A stretch of 64,000 bases of DNA, taken from NCBI GenBank assembly GCA_907163345.1, contig CAJQUN010000003.1:10210821-10274820 (forward strand). Reading direction: 5' to 3'. A model generated the notes under the pieces. The model ran no database searches. It had not been told where the DNA came from and saw only the letters and a list, made by a program, of their open reading frames with translations. Origin of the DNA: Haberlea rhodopensis. Its lineage: Eukaryota > Streptophyta > Magnoliopsida > Lamiales > Gesneriaceae. Shown in pieces: positions 23,085-34,603 of this stretch (positions within the stretch are counted from its first letter, which is position 1; each line of letters starts with the position of its first letter). The position numbers were made by a program, and so were the translations under genes.

Positions 23085-23180
23085 TTAGCTTACTGTGAAG
23101 TGCTTCCATAAAATTGTAGTAGCACCAAAAGCGAGCAAGAAGAGTGTAACTCCAAGTGCAGACCATATGTTGTCAATCAT
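23085..23180 (-). pseudogene. Short C-terminal membrane-segment fragment
   Basis: An open frame of about 31 codons ends in TAA. It is mostly one hydrophobic helix (ALGVTLFLLAFGATTILW) with a short polar tail (KHFTVS). It looks like the C-terminal anchor of a membrane protein captured as a last exon. I cannot assign the family, and no intact gene surrounds it. Confidence 0.35.
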
Positions 23181-24320
23181 TTATAGAAACCTTGAATATC
23201 ACATTTCATTAATAGTCCTAAATCCAAGATTGAAATTCATATCTACATGGCTAGCAGTTCAACCATCCACCACAGAACCAAAAATTGCCATTTAGTCAAT
23301 GAATCCACTGAGGTAATTAAAACACCTTTTCTATCAATAACAAATAAAATGAAATGAAAGACCGACAACAATTCCAAACTTGATCAAGCTACAACAAAAA
23401 AAAAATCACAGAAATGGTCAAACATTTTACAAAGAGCAATCCCAAACCACCAGGATTGACAACCACTAAGAAATTTGGATACTTCAACAGAAAAACATAT
23501 CAAATAGTTAACATTTAACTCACTCCTTAATGTCCTATTTTTATTTTCATTTGTGTCGGGAAATGATTCGTTCTTTTTGGAATTTTCATACCACACTAAA
23601 ACTTCGTAGAGTGCAAATAACTTCTTTTGATTTGGAATAGAGCAAAGTGGAAGATGCACGATAATTTCTTACAGTATAGTACGACCAAAAGGCATGACGA
23701 GCTCATCCGTTCACGACTATACCGAACCCAAGACAAAAAGGTAGCATCCCAGACCTTGGATAATGATGATAGATGATCGATCAATTACTGGCTGAGATGC
23801 TGAAAATTCAATAAGTGAAAATTGACCTGAATCAACTTGTCGTAAGCACAGCTTATGTCAACGGGTCCATAATATGGCTTAGTGTGGTAGATCATTTACG
23901 CTGCCAACATATGCATCAATATACCAGGGAACACTCATCATAGATGTTCCTAAATTATTATTGCAAACATGGATGTTCCTGAATTATTATGTGGCATTCT
24001 TCTTGAGCCTTAGCAATTAATTGGGAAAATTATATTTCACACCCATGTATTTTCGAGCAAAAGCAAAAAATGACGATAATCAATTTTGAATTAATTAAAG
24101 AACACATAAACACCTAGCTGACAAAATATTCAAAATGACTACATCTATGCACAGAGCATGATCGCATCTCCTTCCCGTTCTATTGATTCAAAAAAACAAA
24201 TAACAGAACTGTTAAAAATAGGCCAATATCATTAATACCAATAAATAAACATTCTTACAGCAATATGCCAATAACATTAATACAATTCCATCGAATAACA
24301 CAAACAATAAGAGATCTGAC

Positions 24321-24407
24321 CTTTCCATTAATAATCAGCCAACAATCCTTAATCTTGCCATGGCTCAAAACCTTCTCAAATGCATGAACTTTCGTATCTG
24401 ACGCCAT
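24321..24407 (-). pseudogene. Cytochrome b5 exon 1 fragment
   Basis: The frame begins ATG at 24407 and encodes 29 residues starting MASDTKVHAF and containing KDCWLIINGK. It ends exactly at a GT donor (24320-24319). Start, KDCW motif and splice position match exon 1 of plant cytochrome b5, a tail-anchored ER haem protein that feeds electrons to desaturases and P450s. The following exons, with the HPGG haem-ligand motif, are not found on either side. It is therefore an isolated captured exon and not a functional gene. Confidence 0.8.
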
Positions 24408-24649
24408 TTCCCTTACATGCACAAAAATCATCAATCAAACAAACTCTTCAGGTCAAAACACATTTCAAGCTCAAAACAACCAAATTGTAGAAAAACGTCT
24501 AAAACAAAAGTCTTAATCTACAAAATTCAATTTCAAAAAAAGCTTATTGGAGATAATGTTGGTTGATTTAATCTAGCAAAATACAATTTAATCTAGCAAA
24601 ATACAATTTAATCTACAAAATTCAGAATCAGAAGAAAAGAGAGCTTGCC

Positions 24650-25172
24650 ATGAAGATATTCAGGGCCACGAGATGCACCAACAACAATCCTCAGATGCTT
24701 GCTCCAACTCAGTGGCTCTTGCCCGTGATCTGAATCTAATAAGAAAATGAAACACATGTATTACTAAAATATCTGTGACTGAGCAAGGTAGGACAACCCA
24801 CAAATGCTTTAAAGTCATGTTAATTAACTTCGAACCAGTTTGATGATAATACAATTTCATAACCGAGGTAAAACCTCAAATATTTCATTTGTCTTGATAG
24901 ATGTTAAACATGTTTTAACCTCCAAAAAAAAAAATATACGAGAGACAAAATCAAGAATTTAAATGACCGGAGAAAATGTTAGTGAAAATCTATCATATAT
25001 TACCAAATAGATGATTTTTCAGGCTACCCATTCGCATATATTTTTAAACCAATAGCCTCTGATCGCCATCTGCACAATACCCGATTAGATTCATGAGGTT
25101 CGAATGGTGAATCAAGCTAAACATCAGAACCTCCACAATGAATTCTTGATTCCCTTGAAGGCCTTCGAGGTT
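24650..25172 (-). pseudogene. PBL-type receptor-like cytoplasmic kinase, two-exon fragment
   Basis: Exon A (25172-25004) encodes NLEGLQGNQEFIVEVLM and then NLIGYCADGDQRL, typical of PBS1-like kinases in subdomains III-V. An in-frame TAA follows just after QRLLV, where the family has a Tyr. The frame then continues to a GT donor at 25003. Exon B (24729 to about 24650) starts after CAG and reads PLSWSKHLRIVVGASRGPEY up to LHGK, then loses homology before the catalytic HRD-type loop. The two exons join in phase, so a genomic piece with its intron was copied. Truncation at both ends and the stop exclude function. Confidence 0.8.
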
Positions 25173-25459
25173 AAGTTTATATATAACAATAATCTGACCA
25201 TAAATCCAAAGAAAATGAGCATAAAATTTGCATTATAATTCGCAGCGTCGCAAGATAAAACAAAATTCGATTTATCATTACTTGTTATCCAAAACCAAAA
25301 TCAGAAGAAAAGAGGTGAAACCCAGAAGTTGTTGGTACAAAGCGAAACCTAGAAGCCGACTATACCAAACTATGGGCTTGCTTATCTTTCCGAAGTGAAA
25401 CTGAGAAACTATTCAAAGGAGTGCATGATTATTGAAAAATGATGGAACAATTATTTTGT

Positions 25460-25580
25460 TCAGGAAATTACCAAATGCAGCTGGTAGAATCATCATAATC
25501 ACAATCATCATCATCTTCATTCCCAGTAGGACGTTCTAGCACACTCAGCTTTGGAGCTTGACCTCCCCATTCTTCAAAAC
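25460..25580 (-). pseudogene. Acidic exon-like fragment, family unknown
   Basis: After a CAG acceptor near 25581 an open frame reads FEEWGGQAPKLSVLERPTG and then a run rich in Asp (NEDDDDCDYDD). It ends near a GT. Coding-like composition and same-strand position suggest another captured exon. I do not recognise the gene. A possible further exon with MGNPDILKRHKQL lies at about 25715-25765. Confidence 0.35.
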
Positions 25581-25800
25581 CTGGTTCATCATGTCACTAA
25601 TAAAATTAATAAACGAATCAAAGGAAGATGATAAAAGATGAAGCACAGAGAAACCTAAACATTGATAAAACGAAAGAACCAGACTCATCTTGAATCTTGA
25701 AATGCTACAACTGCTTATGCCGCTTCAATATATCCGGGTTTCCCATTCGATCCAGAATCCACAAAAGAATCTGAAATCAACCCACAAAACAAGAACCCAA

Positions 25801-26825
25801 ACTCAAACAAAAGATCAGACAAAATCCATAAAACATTCACAAATCCGGATATAATAACAAATATTGAAATTTCTTCATCTAACTTCTTTCGTGGAAACTA
25901 CTACATTTAGTTGCGGATATTTAACAAGAAAAAAATATATTATTTGGCTAAAAACTTGGAGTTGGAGGTTTTCAATTCTATAAGATTACTTTTTATTATA
26001 CATACACTTGAATTAAAATAAATACCTACGGGATTTACATTTTGCTTATTTAATTTGAGCAAAATACATTTTTAGACTATTGAAAGTGATGAAAAAATAT
26101 TGTAGGAGTCCCACCCATCTTAGGATTGAGACTGTATCGGGAGATCTTTGGAAACAGGATAGTAATATTTTTAGGGGCATCACTTGTCTCATCTTGTACA
26201 AAAATTCATGTATGGTTCGGATTTAAGCTCTACGTATAGACCAACATAAAGAAAACGGGTTTACTATAATTTGATTAACTTGCTTGATATGTGTGATAGT
26301 TTATTTTTTTGTATTTGTACATACGTAGGATCCAGAATTTCTCAATAGTGTAGATGTCAATATATAAGGAATTTACATAGACAAAAATTATAAATATCGT
26401 GTGTCATAGTGTTGACAAATACAATTTATCACCACAAAATTGTCATAGATGCTATAGCCCTATGACACACTTAGATGCTATAGTCCTATGACACATTTGC
26501 GTGGCAGTACACTATACGTCTTTAATAACTATGAGATCAATTAGATCAAGAATTGTGTCTATTGTTAACCAGTTCATCAGGACTGTGAGTAAAATTAAAA
26601 TGGGGAGGGAGATTAGATCAAGCTTTTCTTTTCTTCCAAAGCATTAAATCGTTACTGATAAATCTGTCTCATATAAACATATTACTCGAGCTAAATAAAT
26701 ATATTACTGGTTGTAGTACGAGTGTTGTATGTATTTCCACAAAAAAAATAAAAAAATTGAAGAAACAAAAATGTAAAAAACTTAGGTACTCTCTATGGAC
26801 AGTCAAGCTGATTCATGTCTGAATA
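25801..26825. other. Intergenic, AT-rich; no gene seen
   Basis: It contains a short direct repeat pair around 26447-26500 (agatgctatag-cctatgacaca, twice) and the probable 3' flank of the TBL gene. No RNA gene or transposon end is convincing. Confidence 0.5.
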
Positions 26826-28436
26826 TTACTGATTATAGTGCTTTAATTTCAGCAGAAGTTGAGCATACAGGAGTTCATTCCATGCATCTGGCACCCCAGG
26901 GAGGCACCAGTGGCTGCAATCCTGAGAACTCAACATTGACTTTCTTGCTTCATCCGACATATTCCGTTTCCGATATATTGAAGGATGCCCATCTTTCCGA
27001 TGATCCGTCATCCGTGTCACATTCAGATAAGTTACCACGTCGCTTTTCATTCCTTTTAAAACATTCTCCACAACTCTCATCCATGTCAGATACAGCGACA
27101 GCGATGTTTCCTTCTCTATTGGCTCCGTTTCACGATCGCACTGCCCACCAGAATTCCACTGCCCGCCACTATAATATAAGTAGGTTACTAACCAGTCATG
27201 CTTGATATTTTGAATGTAAACAAGAATATATTACTTGAAATGAGATGCTGAATAACCCCTAAAGAACACAAGAGACTTAATGGGATCCACATTTGCATCA
27301 ACCCATCTTCCCCATGTTGTCAAGGCTCTCCGAAATGCCTCTGTGGATTTCAAGTAACTGTAAATATGGCTCCCTTCTTGATAATAATCCTTCCTGGACA
27401 ACGTTCCAAAATGTCAAACTTTATCAAAGTCATACGTATATACAATTACTTACTCTTAATATACCCTTTGGAAGTCTTCTCATGTGTCCACCAGTGACCA
27501 CTATTGAACACAATTATGTCTGCATTTTTATATTTATCTGCAGAGCTCCCTATTAAATCAAGTCGGAGTGTTTCCTTCTTCGTTCCGTTCCTTTCTTGGA
27601 ATTCCCATTCTTGAACCAGAAAGGGAGACACATAAAACTCCACCGAACAGTTATAATCCTACAAAAAATAATTAAATCAAAGACAGACAAAATCCCATGG
27701 ATTAATGAACAACTTACCTCAAATATAAAAGAGGAAGCTTCTGTCCGAAAATGTTGTCTCCCAGGTTCTTCATAAACCTTTTTCTGGTCTTTAACAGAGT
27801 TCTTGAGTATGCATATAAGAGATTCCCACATATTTCTGTTCAGGGAATCACCAACAAAAGCGAGCCGTTTTCCTCTCAACAATTCCAGCATATGACTTCC
27901 ATCCAACCTGAACAATCAATATAAGATTAATGTATTTTAATCTGCAAATAACATTAAACAATCACAATACTTGATTATAAAGAAGACCTTGGGAGAGTGC
28001 AATCCTTTGGCTTCCACTTAAGTTTGTGATAGGCAGTATCAGGCCTACCGTTACTGAGGCAGTTGAATTGTTCATCAATCAGAGAACAAGAACCGGGACT
28101 GTATAGTGGATAGGACTCGTCTCTCACCCACTTCCCATCAAATACATTGCAATTCATCAGAGATTTTATCATGGAGATTCCCTTTCCAGAAGCAAAGGCA
28201 TTGAAGTTGCCTGATTCTGATGGAATTACATGGTTAACAACTGTTCGATCCAAAACTCCAACTTCGTTAGTTTTCTCTTCATCACGAGTCTGATTTGTAT
28301 ACAAATAGGATGGCGTAGAAGAATAATCCAAGCAGGGTCTAAATCCCAGAAACACAGTGGAAGCAATGGAAACAAAAATAATGGCATAAGCAATAATTTT
28401 GAAAACGGCTATGTGAATTTTTTTCATGTTGGCCAT
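26826..28436 (-). CDS. Trichome birefringence-like (TBL/DUF231) O-acetyltransferase-type protein
   Basis: TBL proteins are Golgi membrane enzymes that O-acetylate wall polysaccharides such as xylan, mannan or pectin. Five exons fit GT-AG rules and keep phase: 28436-27988, 27907-27718, 27658-27465, 27393-27235 and 27168-26826, giving 444 residues, normal for the family. An N-terminal hydrophobic signal anchor (about residues 8-32) is followed by the PMR5N-type cysteine-rich domain (CNVFDGKWV, about 94-102). The esterase GDS motif (FVGDSLNRN) is at 169-171 and the C-terminal DCSHWCLPG with the catalytic Asp/His at 414/417. The start follows from the first ATG before the anchor. I cannot tell which TBL subgroup or polymer it serves. 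The gene looks intact. Confidence 0.9.
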
Positions 28437-29904
28437 GGTGGGATGAGAAAAGTTCGCAGTTTCTGAGTAATTTTCAGAAATATATGTGAGAATTTGTGTT
28501 TGCGAATGAGGGAGGAAGCCATATCATACGGAAGAGCGATTGTAAGAGTTTTGAGCTTGCAGGAGTGTGGAGTTGGAGAGATTACGATTTAAGCTTTACA
28601 GATCTGTATTTTTAGAGATTGCTTCGAGGGGATATATGTATATATGTAGAACAAATTAAAAATCTAATTCCCATGTAATTTTACACCTTAAATTAGTAAC
28701 ATAATTACTCGCCATTTTTAGCTCAATGTTTGCCCAACTAACGCAATTTTTCCCCAAACACAAGTACACAACCGTACAGAAGCTAAAATCAAATCTTTTT
28801 TCTCATGGAGATTGTCGTCCGCAGGAAGGCCGGAAAATTAAAACAGGTTTTTTTTAAAAAAATCGAACATTCAATAACAGATATCTACCTTTCTAAAATT
28901 ATTCATCTACACCTAGTCTGGTCCATAAAATCTATATCCAGAAGAAAAAGTTAAAAGTTAATTGAATTATACCTCATGAAGCTCAAAGACTGGGAAGCAA
29001 AAGCCTTGCTACAATTTACGCCCGCAGTCCTCTCGGTGTAAGTTCATGTGGCCAATCTTACTCTGATCGACTCATTAATCTGGATCGAGCTACTACTGGA
29101 ATGAACTCAAATATTAATTATGTACTCTGTTCGAATTTCCGGAAGTGCGAACATTGAATTCTTTGAACGGGTAAAAAGCGGACATCACGATGGATGCCCT
29201 CTTGACTCTTAACATTCACTCCTTTAGCATTTCATCTTTTAACATTTCAAAACATACATTTAATTCTTGAATAATTTTAAGTAATACATTAAACCATCTA
29301 AACAATATTTGGAATAATTTTCTCGAATATTCTGACTCCAAATTCATTCATATATATCGCACATGCCACGATTGATGATATGTATGTCTTGTCATATATT
29401 TTTTATAGGAATTTTATGAGTACACACATCAAAAAATATATGAAAATGAAATTTACAAGTATACCCACGGTCGAGAAATTTTACTCATAAAATTTCTGCA
29501 GAAAATATGAAAAGATATATATCATCGATAGTGGTATGTACGACGTAGTGAGAAAAAAATTGATAATTATACTTAGTCGGTTTTGTAATAGTTTTGTTTT
29601 TAATTAAGTCAATTATTATATAAAAAATATGATAATACTACTAGAACATAAAATTGTCATTCAACAATTATAATTATCACAATTGGGACAATATTGTAAT
29701 TATCACAATTGGTCGGGACAACATTGCAATGGTCATAATTGAAGCCATAATTATCACAATTGATAGGAGCAATATGAAACTTGGACAATTCGTCGTACCA
29801 ACCTACCAAATTTGTCATATCTTATTTCCTTGTTATTATTATTTTTTTAAGTACTAATATATATGAAATTACCCGATGTTTGACAAATCTTTGGATACAA
29901 AATC
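28437..29904. other. TBL upstream region and AT-rich intergenic
   Basis: TATA-like runs lie near 28632-28650, about 200 bp upstream of the TBL start. An internally repetitive patch with ataattatcacaattgg units occupies about 29655-29770. No gene is visible. Confidence 0.5.
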
Positions 29905-30299
29905 ATGCAAGCGGCAACACGAGATAAAAAATATCGAAAATGAAGAATAAAATGGACACCAGAATTTACGTGGAAAACCCCTAAAAATTATTATGGTAAA
30001 AACCATGAGCAAGATGAAAAGATTACACTATAATATTTTGTGGGTTACAACCTTTCACTATCTTTCAAAGAGAACAACACTCTCAATATAAAGGAAAAAC
30101 TATCTCGCATATTATAGAATACACACTCAAATATATAGATATGAGAGAACACTCTGAAATTGGATACTTTAGAATGAAGAAAATGAGCTATATTTATAGG
30201 GTTGAAGATGTGCATTAAATGCACATCTCCCAACTGTCATCTCCCCAACCCGCACCTACCAACCACCCACATTAATTGTGGGTGGACAATATGTCAACA
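29905..30299 (-). repeat. 3' LTR of minus-strand Copia
   Basis: Matches 34263-34603 through the segment with ttacgtggaaaacccctaaa. The exact outer border is uncertain because the first bases differ from the other LTR. Confidence 0.75.
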
Positions 30300-30495
30300 T
30301 TTATCTCACTTGGAGATTTGATTGAGAATCAAGCACATCTTCACACCCTTCAATCTTGCTTTGCCCCGCTGCTTATGTTTTTGCTAGACCACTTGAGAAT
30401 CTGCACCATTCAAACTTATCAGCATTAACTGGCTTCGTCAAAAAATCAGATGTGTTCTCCTTCGTATGGATTTTCTGCATATCCACACTTCCGTC

Positions 30496-33400
30496 TTATA
30501 CTACTTCCCGCACAAAGTGAAATTGTACCCCAATGTGTTTCGTTCTGGAATGAAAGGATGGATTCCTTACAATGTGTAAGGCACTCTGACTGTCACAAAA
30601 CAAAGAAACTCTCTCTTGTTTGTGCCAAATCTCATCCAGTAACCTTTGAATCCATATCGTTTCCTTGCAAGCCTGAGTAACTGCTATATATTCTGCCTCC
30701 GTTGTAGATAATGCAACAATTGTTTGCAGTTTTGTAACCCAGCTTACTGCTTCTCCTGCAAGTGTAAACACATATCCAGTAGTAGATTTTCTTTTATCCG
30801 GATCACATGCATAATCTGAATCCACATAGCCCCTGTGTATAAAATCTGATCCTCCATAACATAATGCAGCATTTGAGGTACCCTTAATGTATCTAAGGAT
30901 CCTCTTAATCGTACTCCATGCTCTCGTCCAGGATTCGCCATGTACCGACTGACTGCTCCCACTGCTTGTGCAATGTCTGGTCTTGTACAGATCATAGCGA
31001 ACATTAAACTTCCCACCGCTGATGCATAAGGTACTCGAGACATTTTCATTCTCTCCGCTTCACTGCTAGGACACATATCGGATGATAACTTGAAGTTTAT
31101 AGGAAGAGGGGTCAAAATTGGCTTACAATCTTGCATGTTGAAGCGTTGTAAGATTTTCTTCAAATAATTTCTCTGGGAAAGCCAAATCTTTCTGTTAATT
31201 ATGTCTCGGTGTACTTGCATCCCTAGAATCTTGTTTGCCGGTCCCCAAGTCCTTCATATCAAATTTCCTAGCCAGTTGTGCCTTCAATTCTTGGGCTCGA
31301 TCATTGTTGGGGCCTGCGACCAACATGTCGTCCACGTACAACAACAAAATGATATAATCATCATTCACAAATCTCTTGAAATATGCACAAGGATCTGCAT
31401 TGAGTCTGTTGTACCCAATGCTCATGATATAGGAATCAAATCTCTTGTACCAATACCTCAGCGCCTGTTTGAGATCGTACAGAGATTTGTTCAACCTGCA
31501 AACCAAGTTCTCTTTGCCTATTTCAGCAAAACCTTCTGGTTGAAGCATATAAATTTCTTCTTCAAGATCTCCGTGAAGAAAATTTGTTTTTACATCTAGC
31601 TGCTCTAGATGTAGATCAAACACCGCACACAATGCCAATACTACTCTTACTATTGTAAGTCGGACCACAGGAGAAAATATCTCATTGAAGCCGATACATT
31701 CCTTCTGAGCATATCCTTTCACCACCAATCTTGCATGATCTCTTTCCAATTGGTTGTTACCATCAAGTTTGATCTTATAGACCCCATCTGTTACCGATGG
31801 CTTTCTGTCCTCGTGGTAGTGTTACAAGATCCCAAGTTTTGTTCATGTCCAAGGCTTGCAATTCTTCCTGCAATATTGTCATCCATAGGGACACATCAGA
31901 ACTTCGAGTGGCCTCCTGGAAACTCGATGCTTCACCATCATCTGTTAATAAACAGTATGCAATATTGCTTTCAGTAACATAATCTTAAAGCCAACCCGGT
32001 GGTCTCCTCCCGCGAGTAGACTGCCGAACTTTGGAAACCTTTGACTCAACTGGTTCTTGTTCTTCGTGCTCTGGTAATGCCTCAGATAAAACTTGATCTT
32101 CGTCTGTCTTATTTTCCACCTGAATTGTAGTAGTATCTGAATTCAGTGTGCCTTTGTCTCCTTCACTTTATCTTCATCGAAGATAACATCCCTGCTGATA
32201 ATAAGTTTGTGGGCAGTGGGATCCCACAAACGATACCCCTTAACACAATCAGCATAGCCCAAGAAGATGCACTTTCTGGATTTTGAATCCAACTTTGATC
32301 TTTCTTGTTCGTTGTACAAAACGTACACCGGACTTCCAAATGTATGTAGCCGAGAATAATCCGACGGCTTTCCAGTCCACACCTCCATCGGAGTCTTCAG
32401 AGCAATCGCCACTGATGTAGAGAGATTGATAATATAACTGGCAGTCTTGACTGCTTCTGCCCAAAATGACTTGGCTAGACCTACAGTCTTCAACATGGCT
32501 CCTGTTCTGTCCAATAAGGTTCTGTTCATCCGCACCGTCACTCCATTTTGCTGAGGCGTGTAAGCCGTTGTGAATTGTATTTTGATGCCCTCTCTTTGGC
32601 AGAATGCATCAAATCTCAACAATTGTATATTCTCCTCCATTGTCAGTCCTTAGACACTTGATCTTCTTTTCAGAATCAAGTTCCACCCGCGCTTTGAACA
32701 CCTTGAAAACTGAAAAAATATATGATTTCTTCTTGATAGAATACACTCAGCATCTTCTAGAAAAATAATCAATGAACGAGACAAAGTATCTCGCTCCTCC
32801 TAGGGATATAACCAGTGCTTGCCAAACATCAGAATGAATCAGCTCCAATATACCGCTGCTTTTGGCAGTAGATGTGCCAAAATTTAACCTATGTTGTTTA
32901 CTGGTAACACAATGCTCACAAAAGGGTAGATACACTTTTGTAAGCCCCAGCAGCAGCTTTCGTTTCGAGAGAACCTTCAACCCTCGTTCTGACATATGCC
33001 CGAGATTCCTATGCCATAACACTTTAATTCTTCTCCCGAATTAATCGATGCAACAAATAGCTCTGCCTCTTTGTGTGTTTCCTCCAGAAGTACATACATA
33101 TTCTTGTAAGCTTTTTCCGCCTTCAATACCACAAGCACGTCTTTCACAACCTTCATGATCCCATTTTCGATACGGGTCTTGCACCCGATATCGTCCAATT
33201 GTCTCAAAGACAAAAGATTCTTTGTCAGACCCTTCACATGTCGTACCTCCTGTATGGTGTGAATAGTACCATCAAAACATTTAAGTTTTGATGGTTCCCA
33301 CCCCAGCGATTTTCAAGGCATGATCATTTCCCATGAATACAGAACCTCATAAGACTCCGAGACGTCATGTGCCACGTCGCTCCTGAATCCATTATCCATG

Positions 33401-34150
33401 TGTCATAAAATATTTTCTGCCTTCCGCAACCGTTGCTGCTTCGTTGAGTATTTCTCCACCGTCTGAGATACTGGCAACATTTCCTTGAGAATCTCCCACT
33501 GGAGTCACGCTCCGTCGATCTTCCTCTCATCATCGGCAAAGCCTCTGCATGCTTCGAACTTGCCAACCTGTCTTCCTTGTTCTTGCGCATACTTTCTTCT
33601 TCAAGAACCGCGGCTGCAACATTATTGAAGACTAACATATAATTAGTGATATTGTTGGTCAGATTGATGATGAGTTGATCGTATGAATCCGGTAGACTTT
33701 GAAGTAAAAACTCCGCACATTCAACTTCTTCTATTTTATGCCTCAAAGTAGTGAATTGGGCAAATAGAGTATTCAAAGTATTGATATGGTCGGTCACCGA
33801 TGAGGATCCGACATCCGAAGAGTATAAAGCCTTCTCTTTAAGAAAATCCTTTTGTGTAGTGACTTGGCCTTGTATAGTTTGTCAGAGTATCCCAAATATC
33901 TTTGGCATTTTTCTTTTCAGCAATACTTGACAAAACTTCATCTGCTAGTGTCAAATGCAGATTGACAATAACATTATCGTTCATCTCATTCTATTTTTCA
34001 TCGTCCATGCCCTTCAGCCTATCTCCAATAGCCGCCAAGCAACGATCTTTTCATAGAACTGATTACATCTTTATTTTCCACAACATGAAATTGCTTCCGT
34101 TGAATTTTTTAATCTCGAACCGTGCTGCCATTTTAACAACAATAAAATTG
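30496..34150 (-). pseudogene. Copia gag-pol polyprotein, broken
   Basis: Read on the minus strand: gag remnants (about 34150-33450, with FLLQSLPDSYDQLI); protease WIMDSGATWHMT (about 33400-33365); the GAG-pre-integrase region LWHRNLGHMSERG with CEHC (about 33020-32900); integrase with FTTAYTPQQNGV and KSFWAEAVKTASYI (32640-32143); reverse transcriptase with YVDDMLVAG (about 31310); and RNase H with DSDYACDPDKRKSTTGYVF and STTEAEY (30825-30496). Stops and frame changes separate the segments, so no polyprotein can be made. Gene order integrase-before-RT defines Copia. Confidence 0.9.
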
Positions 34151-34262
34151 CCTAAAAAATATCTCAAAAAATCTTTACTGATGTGGAAGATCAGTTAAGG
34201 CTGCAATCCCAGAGCATACTTAGAATTTTTACAAGATTTTAAAACAAGGCTCTGATACCACT

Positions 34263-34603
34263 TGTTGGCCCCAGGTGCGGCAACATGAGATAGAAAATAG
34301 CGAAAATGAAGAATAAAATAGACACCAAAATTTACGTGGAAAACCCCTAAAAATTATTAGGGTAAAAACAAGTGGCAAGATGAAAAAATTCCACTATAAT
34401 ATTTTGTGGGTTACAACATCTCACTATCTTTCAAATAGAACAACACTCTCAATATAAAGGGAAAAACTACCTCACAAATATTATAGAATACACACTCAAA
34501 TATAGAGATATGAGATAACACTCTGAAATGGGATACTTTAGAATGAAGAAGATGAGCTCTATTTATAGTGTTGAAGATGTGCATTAAACGCACATCTCCC
34601 AAC
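34263..34603 (-). repeat. 5' LTR of minus-strand Copia (truncated)
   Basis: Its inner end (CA on the minus strand at 34263) is two bases from the primer-binding site. Similarity to the 3' LTR stops after about 34603. Confidence 0.75.

Larger units (their letters stand above)
22892..25800 (-). mobile_element. Putative Helitron with captured gene fragments (right end not located)
   Basis: On the minus strand the segment ends with a 12-bp-stem hairpin (22901-22927), five bases AAGAA, then CTAG followed by T. This is the Helitron 3' signature (hairpin, CTRR, insertion before T). Upstream on the same strand are exon fragments from unrelated families: an acidic exon, two exons of a PBL-type kinase with the intron retained, exon 1 of cytochrome b5 and a short membrane-tail frame. 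Mixed exons with introns, all in one orientation, are typical of Helitron capture. No Rep/helicase is present, so it would be non-autonomous. The 5' TC end was not found and the right limit is a guess. Confidence 0.55.
29905..34603 (-). mobile_element. Copia (Tnt1/Tork-like) retrotransposon, minus strand, decayed
   Basis: The 3' LTR is at about 29905-30299 (plus-strand end ATGTCAACA), with a purine tract just inside (about 30301-30315). The 5' LTR is at 34263 to about 34603, with primer site complement GCTCTGATACCA at 34249-34260. The two LTRs share most of their length but the 5' one loses similarity at about 34604, so it is truncated and no target duplication can be tested. The interior holds gag-pol in the order gag, protease, integrase, reverse transcriptase, RNase H. 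Confidence 0.88.
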
